Source: Trogon surrucura (taxonomy: Eukaryota; Chordata; Aves; Trogoniformes; Trogonidae). From it: a DNA stretch of 64,000 nucleotides. The notes beneath the pieces are model-generated. The model was not told the origin of the DNA, did not search any database, and saw nothing but the letters and a program-made list of their open reading frames with translations. The DNA is taken from the NCBI GenBank assembly GCA_020746105.1, contig CM036631.1, positions 15,473,058-15,537,057 of the forward strand, read 5' to 3'. Of this stretch, positions 48,240-60,480 are shown piece by piece (the stretch's first letter is position 1; each line of letters opens with the position of its first letter). Both the position numbers and the translations under genes were made by a program.

Positions 48240-48700
48240 CATCACGGAATCATAGAACCATTGAGGTTGGGAAAGACCCTTGGGATCATCGAGTCCAACC
48301 ACTGACCCTGCTCTGCAGAGCTCACCCCTGAACCATCTCCCCCAGCACCACATCTTTAAACACCCAGTGATGGGGACTCCACCCCCTCCCTGGGCAGCCT
48401 GTGCCAAGCTCTGGCTACTTTCTGTGAACATTTTTTTCCCAATGCCCAGTGTAACCCTGCCCTGGTGCAGTTTGCAGCCGTTCCCTCTTGTTCTGTCGCC
48501 AATTACCCGTGAGAAGAGACCAGCACCAACCCCTCCACACCGTCCTGTCAGGCAGTTGCAGAGAGTGAGGAGGTCTCTCCCCTCAGCCTCCTCTGCTTCA
48601 AACTCAAAAGCCCCAGCTCCTTCCATCGTTCATCAGATTTATTCTCCAGGCCCTTCCCCAGCTCCGTTGTCCTCCTCTCCAGCACCTCGACAAGCAACAG
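48240..48700 (-). mobile_element. CR1 LINE fragment, older
   Basis: The plus strand starts 'cacggaatcatagaaccatt' and then 'gaggttgggaaagacccttg', the CR1 3' UTR in reverse. It continues through the reverse complement of coding sequence to 'ctccagcacctcgacaagca'. On minus, translated scraps include GLFSRVIGDRTRGNGCKLHQ and AEEAEGRDLLTLCNC. The frame is damaged. The AGACCCTTGGGATCATCGAG tail marks yet another subfamily. Confidence 0.88.
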
Positions 48701-51294
48701 TCTGAGCAAGCCCCTGTTCTGTTAAAACAGGACAAGCTGGCGAAGGGTAGAACCAGCCTGTGCTGCAGCTCCATTGAGGGAATTTCGAAGTGCAGACAGG
48801 AGTAAAGATCAGGATAGGAGATTGGCCACATCACTCGGGTCTGAAACCCAGGTCCTCCACGGTATAGGCTTATTTGGGGCTGAATTTTTAGTTCTGACCT
48901 ATCTTTTTTTCCAAAAAGAAACACAACACTAACAGGGAAGGGAAAGGAGCACACAGGAGACTTAGGGAGGCTGGAAATAGATACGTGGAAGAAGGATGGT
49001 GGGAAAGGAACAGGAAAAAATCCCAAATATTCCATGATGAAGGAATTAGAGAAAGAATGGGAGAGTGCAGGGGAAATGATCTAGGAAGTAAGAGCCACTT
49101 CTGCTTTCTTCTCTTGGAAACGCTTTGTACCTTTGCGGGCTCATTTCAAGATCACCAGAATAAGACACAAAGATCAAGGAAGCAATTTTTCAGTGCTGTG
49201 CTTTGAAACCTGAAGATCCTTGGCTGTATTTTGCTTTTGCCCTTTCACAACTCTCCAGTCTCCTCTAGTTACCTATTTGCTTCAAGATCCTCTTCACTTT
49301 CCTGCCCTGCTCTTACTAATAAATCACCGATTTACTGTTACGGCCCTGCAGGCCTGACCACGGCTTCTTCATCTCGGTAGGAGCCAAATGATGATTGAGA
49401 TGCCAATATATTAGGCTGGCCTGATTCAAAGAAGGAGAAGGAACAAAGCATTTGCGCAGAGCAAAGATAAATGAATATAAATCAAGTGCTGAGCTATTCT
49501 CTGTGATGGATTAGCACCTTTCTTTGACCTAATAATGTCAAGGGGTCTCTACGCTGACAGCAACTAATGTGGAAATCTCTGCGCCGTGTCAAGCAGGAGG
49601 AATTCCAGCAGGAATCCTGATCTCTGGCTACGCTATTACTCTGTGTTTTGCTGGGTGTCTCAGGTAGAAGCAATCCATCTCCTTCGTCTCACCTTGAGAA
49701 ATGTCACTACAGCGTCCACCAAACTCTCTTCTAGAGCGTAGGAGAGAGATTTCTTCCACTCCCTCGCTGAATTTCTCCCCGTAATCTCATTTTTACTACT
49801 AAGCCAGCAGGTCATAGATAGCGCTTAGCTAGCCAAGGACTGGATGGAAAGGCTTTCTCAGTACTTGCTGATGTTGCTAGAGTATAAAACTAGGCAAAGC
49901 CAGCAGCAAAAAGCAGATGTTTGGATCAAATCCGGCAGCTGCAGTTACACCAAGAAAAGAAGACAGCAAAAAAATCCGTAGGCACAGAGAAAACTTTAGT
50001 GGGAGTCAAGCCTAAACCTCTCAGTTTTGGCAATACGCGGTAGCTAGAGCTATATTACAGTGTTCAAAAACCCATTGTGTCACTGACAGGTGGCAAAACC
50101 CGCAGCTTTTGAGAGCAGGAAGCACATCAGAGTCCTGGAACTACCGCAGCCTCCACTATTCTCACTTCCCAGATGCAAAAGAGTTGTCTATTACTTGCCC
50201 AAAACTGTCAAAGAAAAGAGCAATGTTTCCCCCGTGTCAGCATTTGCAGCATGACCCCCCCCGTGCTACATCTGAGATGAGGTGCCTGGACACTTGCATC
50301 TGAAAAAAAGAAGTTTTTTTCTCCCTCGGCTGCTCTCCCAGCCAGCCCTGATGCGCAGCGCCGACAGCGAGAGATCCCTGAAATCACGCATCACGCATCA
50401 GGTGAGCGGCGCTTGTCTGACCTGTTCTCTGGGTCTGGAGACTGAATCACCCCCTCTCGTCCTCTCTGAAGAGCTGACCTGATCAAAGATAGTTGTTAGA
50501 ATGTGCTTCAAGCCAGTACGTCTCTGTTACCCGTTCCGTGCAGGCTGACTCAGGCAAGAGGCTGGACCTCCAAGAGACCTAAGGCGTTAAAAATGAGCTG
50601 AAGCCTCAATTCCACCTATATTGTTTCAAACTTCCGCCAAACTACCTCCAATATTAGAGCAGCCCTGCTCCTGCCTCTTTGTTTTGACCCCAAACTTTGC
50701 ATTCCTGGCTTCTGCTTTGGCCAGAATTGAAATGTGGGCACTTGTATCACAAGATGCTGCAGGAAACAGAGGGATGTCTCTTTTTCTTTTGTTATCCCCT
50801 CTCTCAGTAGGCTCAAGCTTTGGTCACATCAATCCCTTTGCACTGCACAAATACAGAAATGCAAACATGGGTATAAAAGGGACAACAGGAACATGTTTGG
50901 GGGCAAAAGGGGGGTGGGTGAGACTGCAGCAACCCCAATTTAGTTTGGCTTAAGCTGCCACAAGATCATCCCCTTACGCCGTCACCACGTCTTGCAGAAA
51001 TAATAGAAACTGCTGAAAACCTAAAAGTCATAAATTAAGTAGGATCCCTGAAATTTGTCTCTTCTGCTCTTAGAGAAAATAGTAAAAGAACTACTTTTGG
51101 AAATTAGTAGAAAACTTACCCATAGTTTTGGCATTCTGCGACAAATCGAATTTGCCAAGTGCAAGAAGTTGTTTATAAGAAAAGAAACAGAGAACTGGAA
51201 CCGGCTCCAGAAAATTTATTATGATCCATATGACTGCAGCCAAAATATTACATCAGCCTAGATAGCCTGAGAACTGGAACAATATTACTCTCAA

Positions 51295-51440
51295 ATTAGC
51301 AAGTTGCTTGGTACAACGGGCAGGGAGAAATGGTTTTGCAGGAGGTCTGGGTTCTCACCCTGACTCCACTGGGGACCATGGGCAAGCTCACCTCTCTGCC
51401 TTGAGACTTACCCCCAGAAATCAAGACTTTTCTTCTCTTA
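51295..51440 (+). mobile_element. probable MIR-type SINE fossil
   Basis: The plus strand reads 'ggaggtctgggttctcaccc', 'tgactccactggggaccatg', then 'ggcaagctcacctctctgcc' and 'ttgagacttacccccag'. This reproduces the order of the MIR/CORE-SINE core (gggttctaatcctgactctgccac ... ccttgggcaagtcacttcacctctctg ... ctcagtttcccc). It is an old amniote element, far older than the CR1 copies here. Confidence 0.6.
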
Positions 51441-54400
51441 ATTCCTCAGGTTGTTTTTTGTCCATTTGCTCGTTTTTGGTGGGATTGGGGCGGAGGGGGA
51501 AGCGACGTTTGCTTTTAAAGCATCCCGCTTTGGACAGTGAGCATCTCTTTACTAACATTTCCAGGATTTGCTGTTCTCAGCCATGAGCTTTGTTGGGTCA
51601 CGCTTAAAGATGGATGAAAGAGAGGCAGCTCCAATCCAAAATCCATGGAACTGCCAGTGCTGATGATGAGTTAGACCCAAGCACAGTGCCAGCCTGCCAA
51701 GGAATTCCATGTGCGGTGCCGTGTTTGGAAAAAGGAAAACACACCACATGCAAAAAGGTCAGCTGATGCTCAAGTGCTTTCAAGACTGTAATCAGCTTTC
51801 TCAATATTTAGACAATCTCACTGCAAAATAAAACACAGCACTGATCTAGTTACGATATGACAGCTCGGCTAATAAACGTGCTCTTCCTCTACCGCCGTAA
51901 TCAAAGCGCGCACGCTCCCGACTTCAGCTAGAGGGTGATTTCTCTCATTTAGCACACCTGATAAATTACCTATTTTATGAGAGGCTAAGAAGCCAAGACT
52001 CATAAACTCTCTGATGGAGCTGGCACGACATCATTAATTCTGAAGCGGTGTTACCGATGCCTTTTATCCCAAAGCATCTAAAAGACCGTTCCTACACATG
52101 ATATAAGGTAGCTCATAGGCAGCACTTTCCGGAGAGACAAAACGCAGCCACTGCTGGGGAGAAAGGAAGATAAAAGCCAGCAGCTGCCCACACACAGCAA
52201 CACGGTCCTACCCATCCTGCAGACATGCAAAATGTTTCGCTGTTCTTACCGGGATCTGATCTGGGGAATGCGGAGAAGTCAGGGCTGGACTCGTGCGTTC
52301 GGTGAGTCCGAAGCACTTCCCAGTGCCACAGCTCATTAAAGCCCTGCCCTGCTCCAGGTCCCTCCTCAATCCTTCCCCACAAAAATGGTCCCAGAGAGGT
52401 GGGAGGCACGGAAGAGCCTATGCCCATTGTCACAGCACCTGTGCTGGGCCAGCCAGAGCATTTCCTGACGAGAGAGGAGGTTTGGCTGCCACGCGTGTCC
52501 ATTGCCACCACCAAAGCGCCCCGACAACACTGAGCATCTCAGTGCTGGCCTGAACGGCTGAGGAGAGAGAGCACTCGCTGCAGACTCTCTTCAGGTAGAG
52601 AGATGTTCCTACAGCGTTTCGCTCCCGAGGACACAACCTGGAGCTTTTTCTTGCACCACCATTCTCAAACACAAGCCTAAGCCCTCACGTAGCTGTGCAG
52701 ACACAGGATTCACAAAAGGGAGCTCTCCTGCTTGAGGCTGAGTCTGGCCCTGCCGGCTTCTACAGAACCCGACAATACCCCACGGGCTGCTTTTTACCAA
52801 CTTCGAGCGATTAATTCATTTCCTCATTTGGTGGCTTTGCATTCCACCTTCCCAGAGGTGCAACTGTCCAAGCTCGCATCACTTGCTTTCTGAAAGCTGA
52901 AAACTTAACATCCTGACACAGTTTAACATCCTTCCAACTGCTTTAACTCACTCGTGACACGCAGAGTTGAATTTTTTTTGTCATTCCCTGGCCTAACCCG
53001 CTGTGGGAAGTCACTGCTGGATTTTTTAAGAGCTGCCACATTCAACCCTGAAGGCTGCTCTCAGAGGGTGCTTTGGGAAAATGCCATCTCTGAGTGTCCT
53101 TGACGTGACTCACAGAGATGTGGCGACTAATTGGTCATCCTAAAGTGTGTTGCAATTCTGGGTGAGCTGTGGGAGTACAAACATTACTCCCAAAAACCAC
53201 TTCTGCAATCGAGGAAAAGAAAGTAGGAAATTCTCTGCTCACACACATGCAGCTTTTGTTCCCCAGCACAGTGAAAATGTCAGGACATGGGAACACACAT
53301 TGCCATGTAACTTTTTTCTTTAAGATTTCTTTCTGTCTACACGGAAATTCTATTTGGGCACATCGCCACTCCACCAAGATGATGCCTAGGCAAATGTAAA
53401 AGAGACTTTTTTTAAAAAAAATCACCTTTTTCTACCTTCTCCATCTCTCCCTGCCCCACACACACAGGAGCATTCTGATGAAAACCACCTCAAATGAGGT
53501 TCAGCTTCTGAATATTCGGTTCTTACAACTCGGAATCCTCTTAAACAGCTCCAGTAATCTCCCATTAATCTCCCACCAGAGCTAAAGTTCTGGGGAAAAA
53601 AAAAAGAAAAAATTGTAATCTCTTAATCCTTTTGAGCTGGGGGAACTTCCAGGATATAGCACGGAACCAAAAGCATTTAGTCACCGAGTTAAAGTTTTCA
53701 TTAAATCATCAAATACTTGCCCAGGATGAAGAGACTCCCCCCAAGTTATCAGCAAGTTTCTTCCCTATCACATATCTCCCTGAATATCAAAGGCATTCCC
53801 AGATGGAAAAATAAAACTCCTAAGTACCTGTGATGGAGCATTTCAGCCTTAATTACCGAAGCTGTGTTCACTGATTGCAGCTAAATGACCTCATGCATCG
53901 ACTTGAGTAAGAACCGTGTTGCCTCAAGCCACAAAAAGCCCAGTTCTTGTAAGCTTGATCACGTCATCCCCGAGGTCCGCGTTAGGCCTAAATCATACCC
54001 TGCCTCATATTATGTATTTAATTTTTTATTTTTTTAAATCTACGCACTACATAAATCTCATGAGCAAACAGCTAATGAAAAGCAGAATGCAGGAAATTTG
54101 ACAGGGCGAGCAGAGGCCATCTATTTCAAAGAGGCTCTACTGTACTTTTGACTCCTGCTGCCAAACGTCTTCTCCACAAATAAAAGCGCGTTTGTTGCGC
54201 CGGGTGTTACTCCCAGTTTTTGCTTTTGGTATTTTGTAACGAAAGGAAGTGCGCTTTCGATCTATTAGCGTTTCTCTTCTCCCCACCGAGCACTGAGAAG
54301 GAAAACGTTTGGGTTTTTTTTTTTCACCTACGCCTCGTACACCGCCAGAAACCTGGGGACCGGATTTCAAGCTATCACGAACGGCCACAAGGAGCCCGTG

Positions 54401-55829
54401 GGCCCACTGTGCACACACAGCGTATTTCTCAAAATTTGGTTCAGATTTAGGCTTCCCTTGCAGACATCATCACCACCAGCCTTTTTGCAAACACGCTTCA
54501 AGTCCTGAGGTTCGGATCTAACCGGGACCTTTAGGAACTGCTTCCAACTCCGCATTTCTCCCGTAGGAAGGAAAAGGTCTCTCTGAAACTCGTTTAATAG
54601 ACTGAAAAAAAACTGAACTAAGAATTCTTCCTACCTTTGCTTCTGGGATGTAACGAATAGACCTCAACTGCTCTTTGCAGGAAGAGATTCAGATATTTGA
54701 ACCACCTTAGTCCTTCCTAATTTTTAAACAACACCTACATAACCCCTTTCTCCAGCTACGCCAGTGGCCGCTCAAAAGAAGGATTGACGTCGCTACCTCT
54801 TTTTTTTCAGCAGGAGAAATAGAGATATTGGTGTCAAAGCCCTGGTTGCCCAGCACTGTGACGGAGCAGGAAACCCAGTGCTCTGGAAATCAGGCATGTT
54901 CCAGGGAAAAGGGTGGGAGAAGAGAAGGGGTTATTGGTTACAAAGGAACACAGAGCACCTGGTGCAGTCTCCAGGGGAAATATATCTCCACTGAGCAGCT
55001 ACATGCAATGTACTGCCCGGGAGCTGGTCAAGGCATTTCCACAGGGACGGAGTTTATTCAGCGTCGTCAGTTTGGAGGTACAACAAAAAGAAAAAATAAC
55101 TTCAACCCTAGGGTCTTCTTCAGCATGGTTTTGGTTACCCTCTGGCTTCATGCTCCCTTCCCCCTAAGGGATAGTGCCAGCAAGACCTATGCTGCTACAA
55201 AACAAAAAAAAAAAGAAGGGAAAAGAATCTAGAAGGATGAGCACATTAAGTGCCACCTCTCATATTCTCTCCCTTCGTTAAACAAGCGTCACTGTTTTGC
55301 TTCATTGCTTCTGTGCACCAGACCAACGGCTTCCAAGATTTATTTTTTTTTCCACAACAATATCCAAAGCCCTGTTCCAGCACAGTACTCCGGATGATTT
55401 TTCCAGCGCGCACATATTCCCCCAGCTGACTTCTTCAATTTCCAAGTTATTGTACCATTAGAACGACAACGTAGGATTTATTGCATTGTGGATGCATCTT
55501 AAATAACCCAGAGAGGTGCTGACATTCCCGGCTCTGGATGGGGCCTCTGCAAACCCCTCTCTCCCGCTGGAAGGACAAGCTGAGATCAGATTGATGTGGA
55601 GTTTTTCAGCAGGGGACGATTAGAAATAAAAATCCGGGGGAGGGTAGGTATGTTGAAGAAAAACTTCTCTATTCTCCAAAGAAAAGGAAGAACTATTTCG
55701 AGGCAGCGTAATAAACCACGAGGCTGTGCTGAAATAGAGGTTATACTGGGAAAAGACTTAGGAGGCTGTAAAGGCAACAGTAGGTTTAATACCTAGCTCA
55801 TGGGAGCTGGCAGCAGAAATACAGAATTT

Positions 55830-55955
55830 ATTCCAGCCTGCCACTAAATCACGTGATTAAGGCATTTCCCTGAATTTTCTCATCTGTTAAACAGTTAACA
55901 ATACTGCTTCCCACTTAGGATGCCTCAGAGGTGCTTTGAGAACGCACCCGAGATG
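55830..55955 (+). mobile_element. probable MIR-type SINE fossil, 3' half
   Basis: The order 'cctgccactaaatcacgtga', 'tttccctgaattttctcatc', TGTTAAACAGTTAACAATAC and 'aggtgctttgagaacgc' matches the second half of MIR (tctgccac ..., cctcagtttcctcatctgtaaaa ..., ataatact ..., gtgctttgagat). The tRNA head is not visible. Confidence 0.5.
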
Positions 55956-58900
55956 CGGAGGGAGGAAGGAAGCGTCAGACAAAAGCTCTCGGGCTTCAAC
56001 GTGGGCAAGACCCCATCGCTGCGAGCGCCGAAGTCGCGATCGACCGAGAGGAAAGGCCGAGCGTGGGTTTGCTGCCTTCTAGAAAACGGAACGCTCGACA
56101 GAAAACAGAATGCTCCACGCCAGCCCCAAAAATGCAAGGCTACCTCAGGATTCTGGTTTCTCTGGGGAAAACAACCGCCACAAACCACAAAACCCGCAGC
56201 AGAGACAGAGGTGACAAAGTTTGCAGCGTTTTCAGCACAAGTATGAACCCGAAAAGGAAGCAGTTTATTGTCCATGGCAAGGCAGGTGTTGCTGCAATTA
56301 CAGATTTGTGGTACTCACAGTTAAAACCTGAATTTCTCAACCTATGCAGACCATGAGGCAGAGCAAAGGGACAGCTCACAAACTTTTTTTTTTTAATAGG
56401 GACGGAAAAAACCAATCATTCAGCAAAGAAGCTGGTTCACACCAAATTCTGAGATAAGGCTAAAATCTACAGCTGCTCTCCTGGGCTTTTAAAAGACTGA
56501 ACGGAGATGAAAGGCAAGCCTGGGCACGCCAGCGGGAGCAGGCAAGTAAGATCAGCAGTTACACACGTCGGAAATTCTCTTTATTGCCAGCGTCTGACTA
56601 GAGGGGAGGGGAAAAGGAAGTAAAATAAGAATAATAATAAAAACCCCCAGCAATCTGTTGTGGTTGGACTAAAAGACACGCAGCTTCACCAGCCACCGTC
56701 ACTCCGCGCTTCGTGCAAAGCTTCACTTTGTTTGAAATTTCAAGTCGAAGTCCTGCAGCAAGAGACGGGCGCAAGGCTTGGTCTGTCACGAGGTAGATGA
56801 CAGAAGGATGTTGTTCCAGGCGCAGAAACGGGGAATCACACTTCTCAGATTAAATCCCCAGTTGGGTCTTTTGCTTTCAGTTTTTGGGACATTTTACTCC
56901 GTGTCCCTTTTTCCACACGTAGGAACTGAATATGGGAATTCTGGTTAAACGCTTGCCTTTGCAGTACTCTTTTTCCCAGTGTATTCTTCACACTTAAAAA
57001 CTCCTTTCTTCAGCACAGCTTCTCTCCCACTGAAGACTCAGTCTGTTTCTTATTTATTCTGGTTTCCAACCCCAGAGCGTGTGCCCCAGGAGAACAGGTC
57101 CCGCGGGTGCTGGCAGAGCCGAGGCTCCGGAGAGGACAGTTCACCATAATTCTGCAATGAGTAATGAACCCGCACGGCTTCCAGCCCCAGCATGTGACCC
57201 ATTTAAGTTCTTAGGAGAGGAAAAGGCTTTTCCCCACCACTTCCTCACCGGACCGTATCAACAATTATTCACAGGCCTGAGCCCCACCATCACCTCTTGC
57301 ACGGAACCAAACCCGACCCGAGTTGCACTTATTCCCTACAATCACTCTCATCGCAATTTAAGCTGTCTTCTTTAAATGAATGTTATTTCTTTCTTTCCTT
57401 GCAGCTTTTCCTGCCCGGTTCTGAGCGATTTCATCCAAGGTTCATGACATCGCTCCCGTCGGGACCTGCCGCTCCGTCCCCTTGGGGGGCTCTGGCAGCG
57501 CAAACCTGAATCGCATCCAACTCGGTGACAGGCAGAGCCCGTCCTTCCTCAGTCAGAGAAAACCAGCTTATTCCATCATTTAAAAAAAGACCAAATTTCT
57601 TTTTTTCTATTATTATTACTAATTCCAAACCAACTCCTTCCAAAAATAAAAGGCAAGTAAATGGTCAGTTCAGCTTCTCCTCCTCCCTTTTCACAGGGCC
57701 ATGACTAAGGGTTGGCAGGCTCACAGCCAGGCTGGGAGATGGATGAATTTCCCCTCCCTCCTCTTTTAGAAAAGCATAACATCTTGGCTCACCCTAATGC
57801 CTCTTTAATCTCTTTTCAACATTCATATATTCTCTCGACCAACTAAAATGCAATTGCTGCTGCGCAGCCCTTTTTTTTTAAAAAAAAACCCAACAACCAA
57901 CCCAAACCAACAAACATTCCTCGCTCGTTTTATTATTCAGCATCATCTGTTTGACCCTGCACTCTGGAAGCAGAGTGATTCTGGAACGCCCATAAATCAC
58001 ACCACATAAACTAGCCTGAAATAACTTTTTCTTATTATTAATTTGCTTTACAGCCTGTCATTGCAACCAGCTTATCCTGCCACGTATAAAGTCTGGAGAG
58101 CTATTTGTTTTGAAAAAAACAAACCCAAACCCATCCACAGAAGCCCCAAGGTACTGGCTGTAGCTCGCACCACTGGAAACGAGGGCTGAGAGAGTGGCGA
58201 GGAGGCAGCCCTGGCTGTCCTTTCTGCATTTACAGAGCTCGAAAATAATAACAGGATTTTAAAAATCATTTGCTGTTCCATACCAGGAGATCAAGTTGAT
58301 GTGAAGTTATGAAAAAAACGTTACTGGCTTCCCCATCACAGCAAACATTTAGGAGAAGAGATGCCAAATTCACACTGCCCAGCACAGGGAACGCCATCCT
58401 CTTTTTCCCAATACTTCATTTTAGAGGCTTTGCTTTTAACCCACCACTTTGCCAACCAAGGCAAGTGCCACAGCACCACATTCCACTTGATACCACTCCC
58501 AACTCAAAGCAATTTTACCTCAGTCTCACTGGAGTATCCTCTGCTTCCAACTGGTCAAGGAAATCCAAATCATTTTCTCCTACAGTCCTTCCCCAATCAG
58601 ACCATACAGGGTTCAGAACCAGTAAAGCAGCAACGAGGTGTGAAAGTTTCTTGGGGATTTCTCTCCTCCCCCCAGGGGCAGAGTTGGTTCCCTTCAAGTT
58701 TGTTCAGGCAACAGAAGCCTACCTGGGAGTTGTTTGGTAACGCCAAATTAGAGGGTTAAAATAAAGTATTAGAGCTCCCCAAAAAATTAGGGGGAAAAGC
58801 CTCCTACCAAAACAACGCTTGCTGCATTTCATTCATTAGATTGCATCAAACCGAAGCCTCGTGGCAAGGGGAGGGAAAGGGTTATTCACACTCCAAACTC

Positions 58901-59227
58901 TCTTCCAGTTTTTGTGGTTTACCAGTCGCATATTTCTGCCTAACGCTTAGCTTCTCTCCTTTTCTGCTGAGGGACAGAGCCTTGCAAGCAAAAAAAAAAA
59001 ATGATCACAGTTTCATTTGAAATAATAAGCCCACAACATTTCAATGGGAATTCACACGGGGCCACTAGCAAGGCCAGTCATTCCGTACTTGAGCCCTCTC
59101 CTGAAATCTATCCCCAGACGTCCGAATCCGGATCTCCGGGTGGGTGCCAGCTCTCCGGTTGCCCAGGCAGTCCGCTCCTGCTGCTCCCCAAGGGCTTGGC
59201 TTGGTTTCTTCACATGTGATGGCTGAA

Positions 59228-59710
59228 AAGGAGGAAGGACGTGGATCTGCTGGAGCAGGTCCAGAGGAAGGTCATGAAGATGATGAGAGGGCTGGGGCAC
59301 CTCTACTGTGAGGACAGGTTGAGGGAGTTGGGGTTATTCAGCTTGGAGAAGGCTCTGGGGTGACCCAGTAACAGCCTTCCAATGCATGAAAGGGGCTACA
59401 GGGAAGCTGCAGAAGGACTTTTTACAGGAGCCTGTAGTGAAAGGACAAGGGGCAATGGCCTGAAACTGCAAGAGGGGAGATTTAGATTAGATACAAGGAA
59501 GAAATTCTTCCCCATGAGAGCAGTGAAGCACTGGCATAGGCTGCCCGAGGAGACTGTGGACGTCCCATCCCTGGAAGTGTCCGAGACCAGGTTGGACGGG
59601 GCTTGAAGCAACCTGGGCTGGTGGGAGAGAGGAGTCCCTGCCCATGGCAGGGGGTTGGAACGAGATGATCTTCAAGGTCCCTTCCAACCTGAACCATTCT
59701 TTGAGTCTCC
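59228..59710 (+). mobile_element. CR1 LINE fragment, older
   Basis: The plus strand begins within the coding tail ('aaggaggaaggacgtggatc', then 'tgctggagcaggtccagagg'). It carries [19 protein letters not shown]-like and KFFPMRAVKHWHRLPEETVD peptides and ends in 'gatgatcttcaaggtccctt' and 'ccaacctgaaccattcttt'. The coding frame is broken, and the terminal 8-bp repeats have decayed (TTCTTTGAGTCTCC). Confidence 0.9.
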
Positions 59711-60439
59711 GATAAAGCAGCGATCGGACGCGGAGGTCAGCCGCCCCTTGGACCTCTGACGAGCGGGCAATGCACACAGGCTGGAGCCCCGAGAGAAGAG
59801 GCCGTAGCAGACGATCTTCACGTTTAACTTCTGCGAGGCACTACCTTTCCCTGCTGCACGGGAATAAAACTCTGAAGCCCTGATATCAGAGAAACAGCCG
59901 AGCCAAGCTGCCACCGTGACACCACCTGCGGCACCAGCGCGGCTGCTTTCGAGGCGGCATCTTTTGCACCGAGTTCGGTGGAGGAGGCTGCAGGAAGGTA
60001 CAGAACGCACACACACGAGGCTTGTTTGAATCACCAGGTTTGTGTTAGTAGTTCAGGAAGAGAACCGGTGTAATCGGATCCTGGCTTAGGAAGGAAAGAC
60101 AAGGCTGCGCTCTGTACGGACGGAGGGAGAGAAGCCAGAAAACCTCGTCAGAGTTGACCACACTTGCTTTCCACAACCGAGGTTTCCAGCCCCTCCTTTT
60201 ACTACAAAAGGAACAAAATAAATAGAAGCAAAGCAGAGGATTTGTGTGAGCTCTGTGGGCGTGGGAGCAGGGCACAAATGACATAAGCTGGTATCACAGC
60301 GAGACTGTGAATCATACGGTAATCAAGGGAGAAGTTCCTGCCCAAACAATACACACAGTGTTGGACCTCAGGTCTCGCCGGCAACGGCGCTGAGCTCACA
60401 GGTTGAGAGCTAGGAAAAGCCCATGATGCTGACAGACAG

Positions 60440-60480
60440 CAGAAAAAAAAAAATAGAAAAGAAAAAAAAAAAAAGAAAAA
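60440..60480. repeat. A-rich low-complexity tract
   Basis: AAAAAAAAAATAGAAAAGAAAAAAAAAAAAGAAAAA-type purine run of about 40 bases with one T. Confidence 0.9.
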
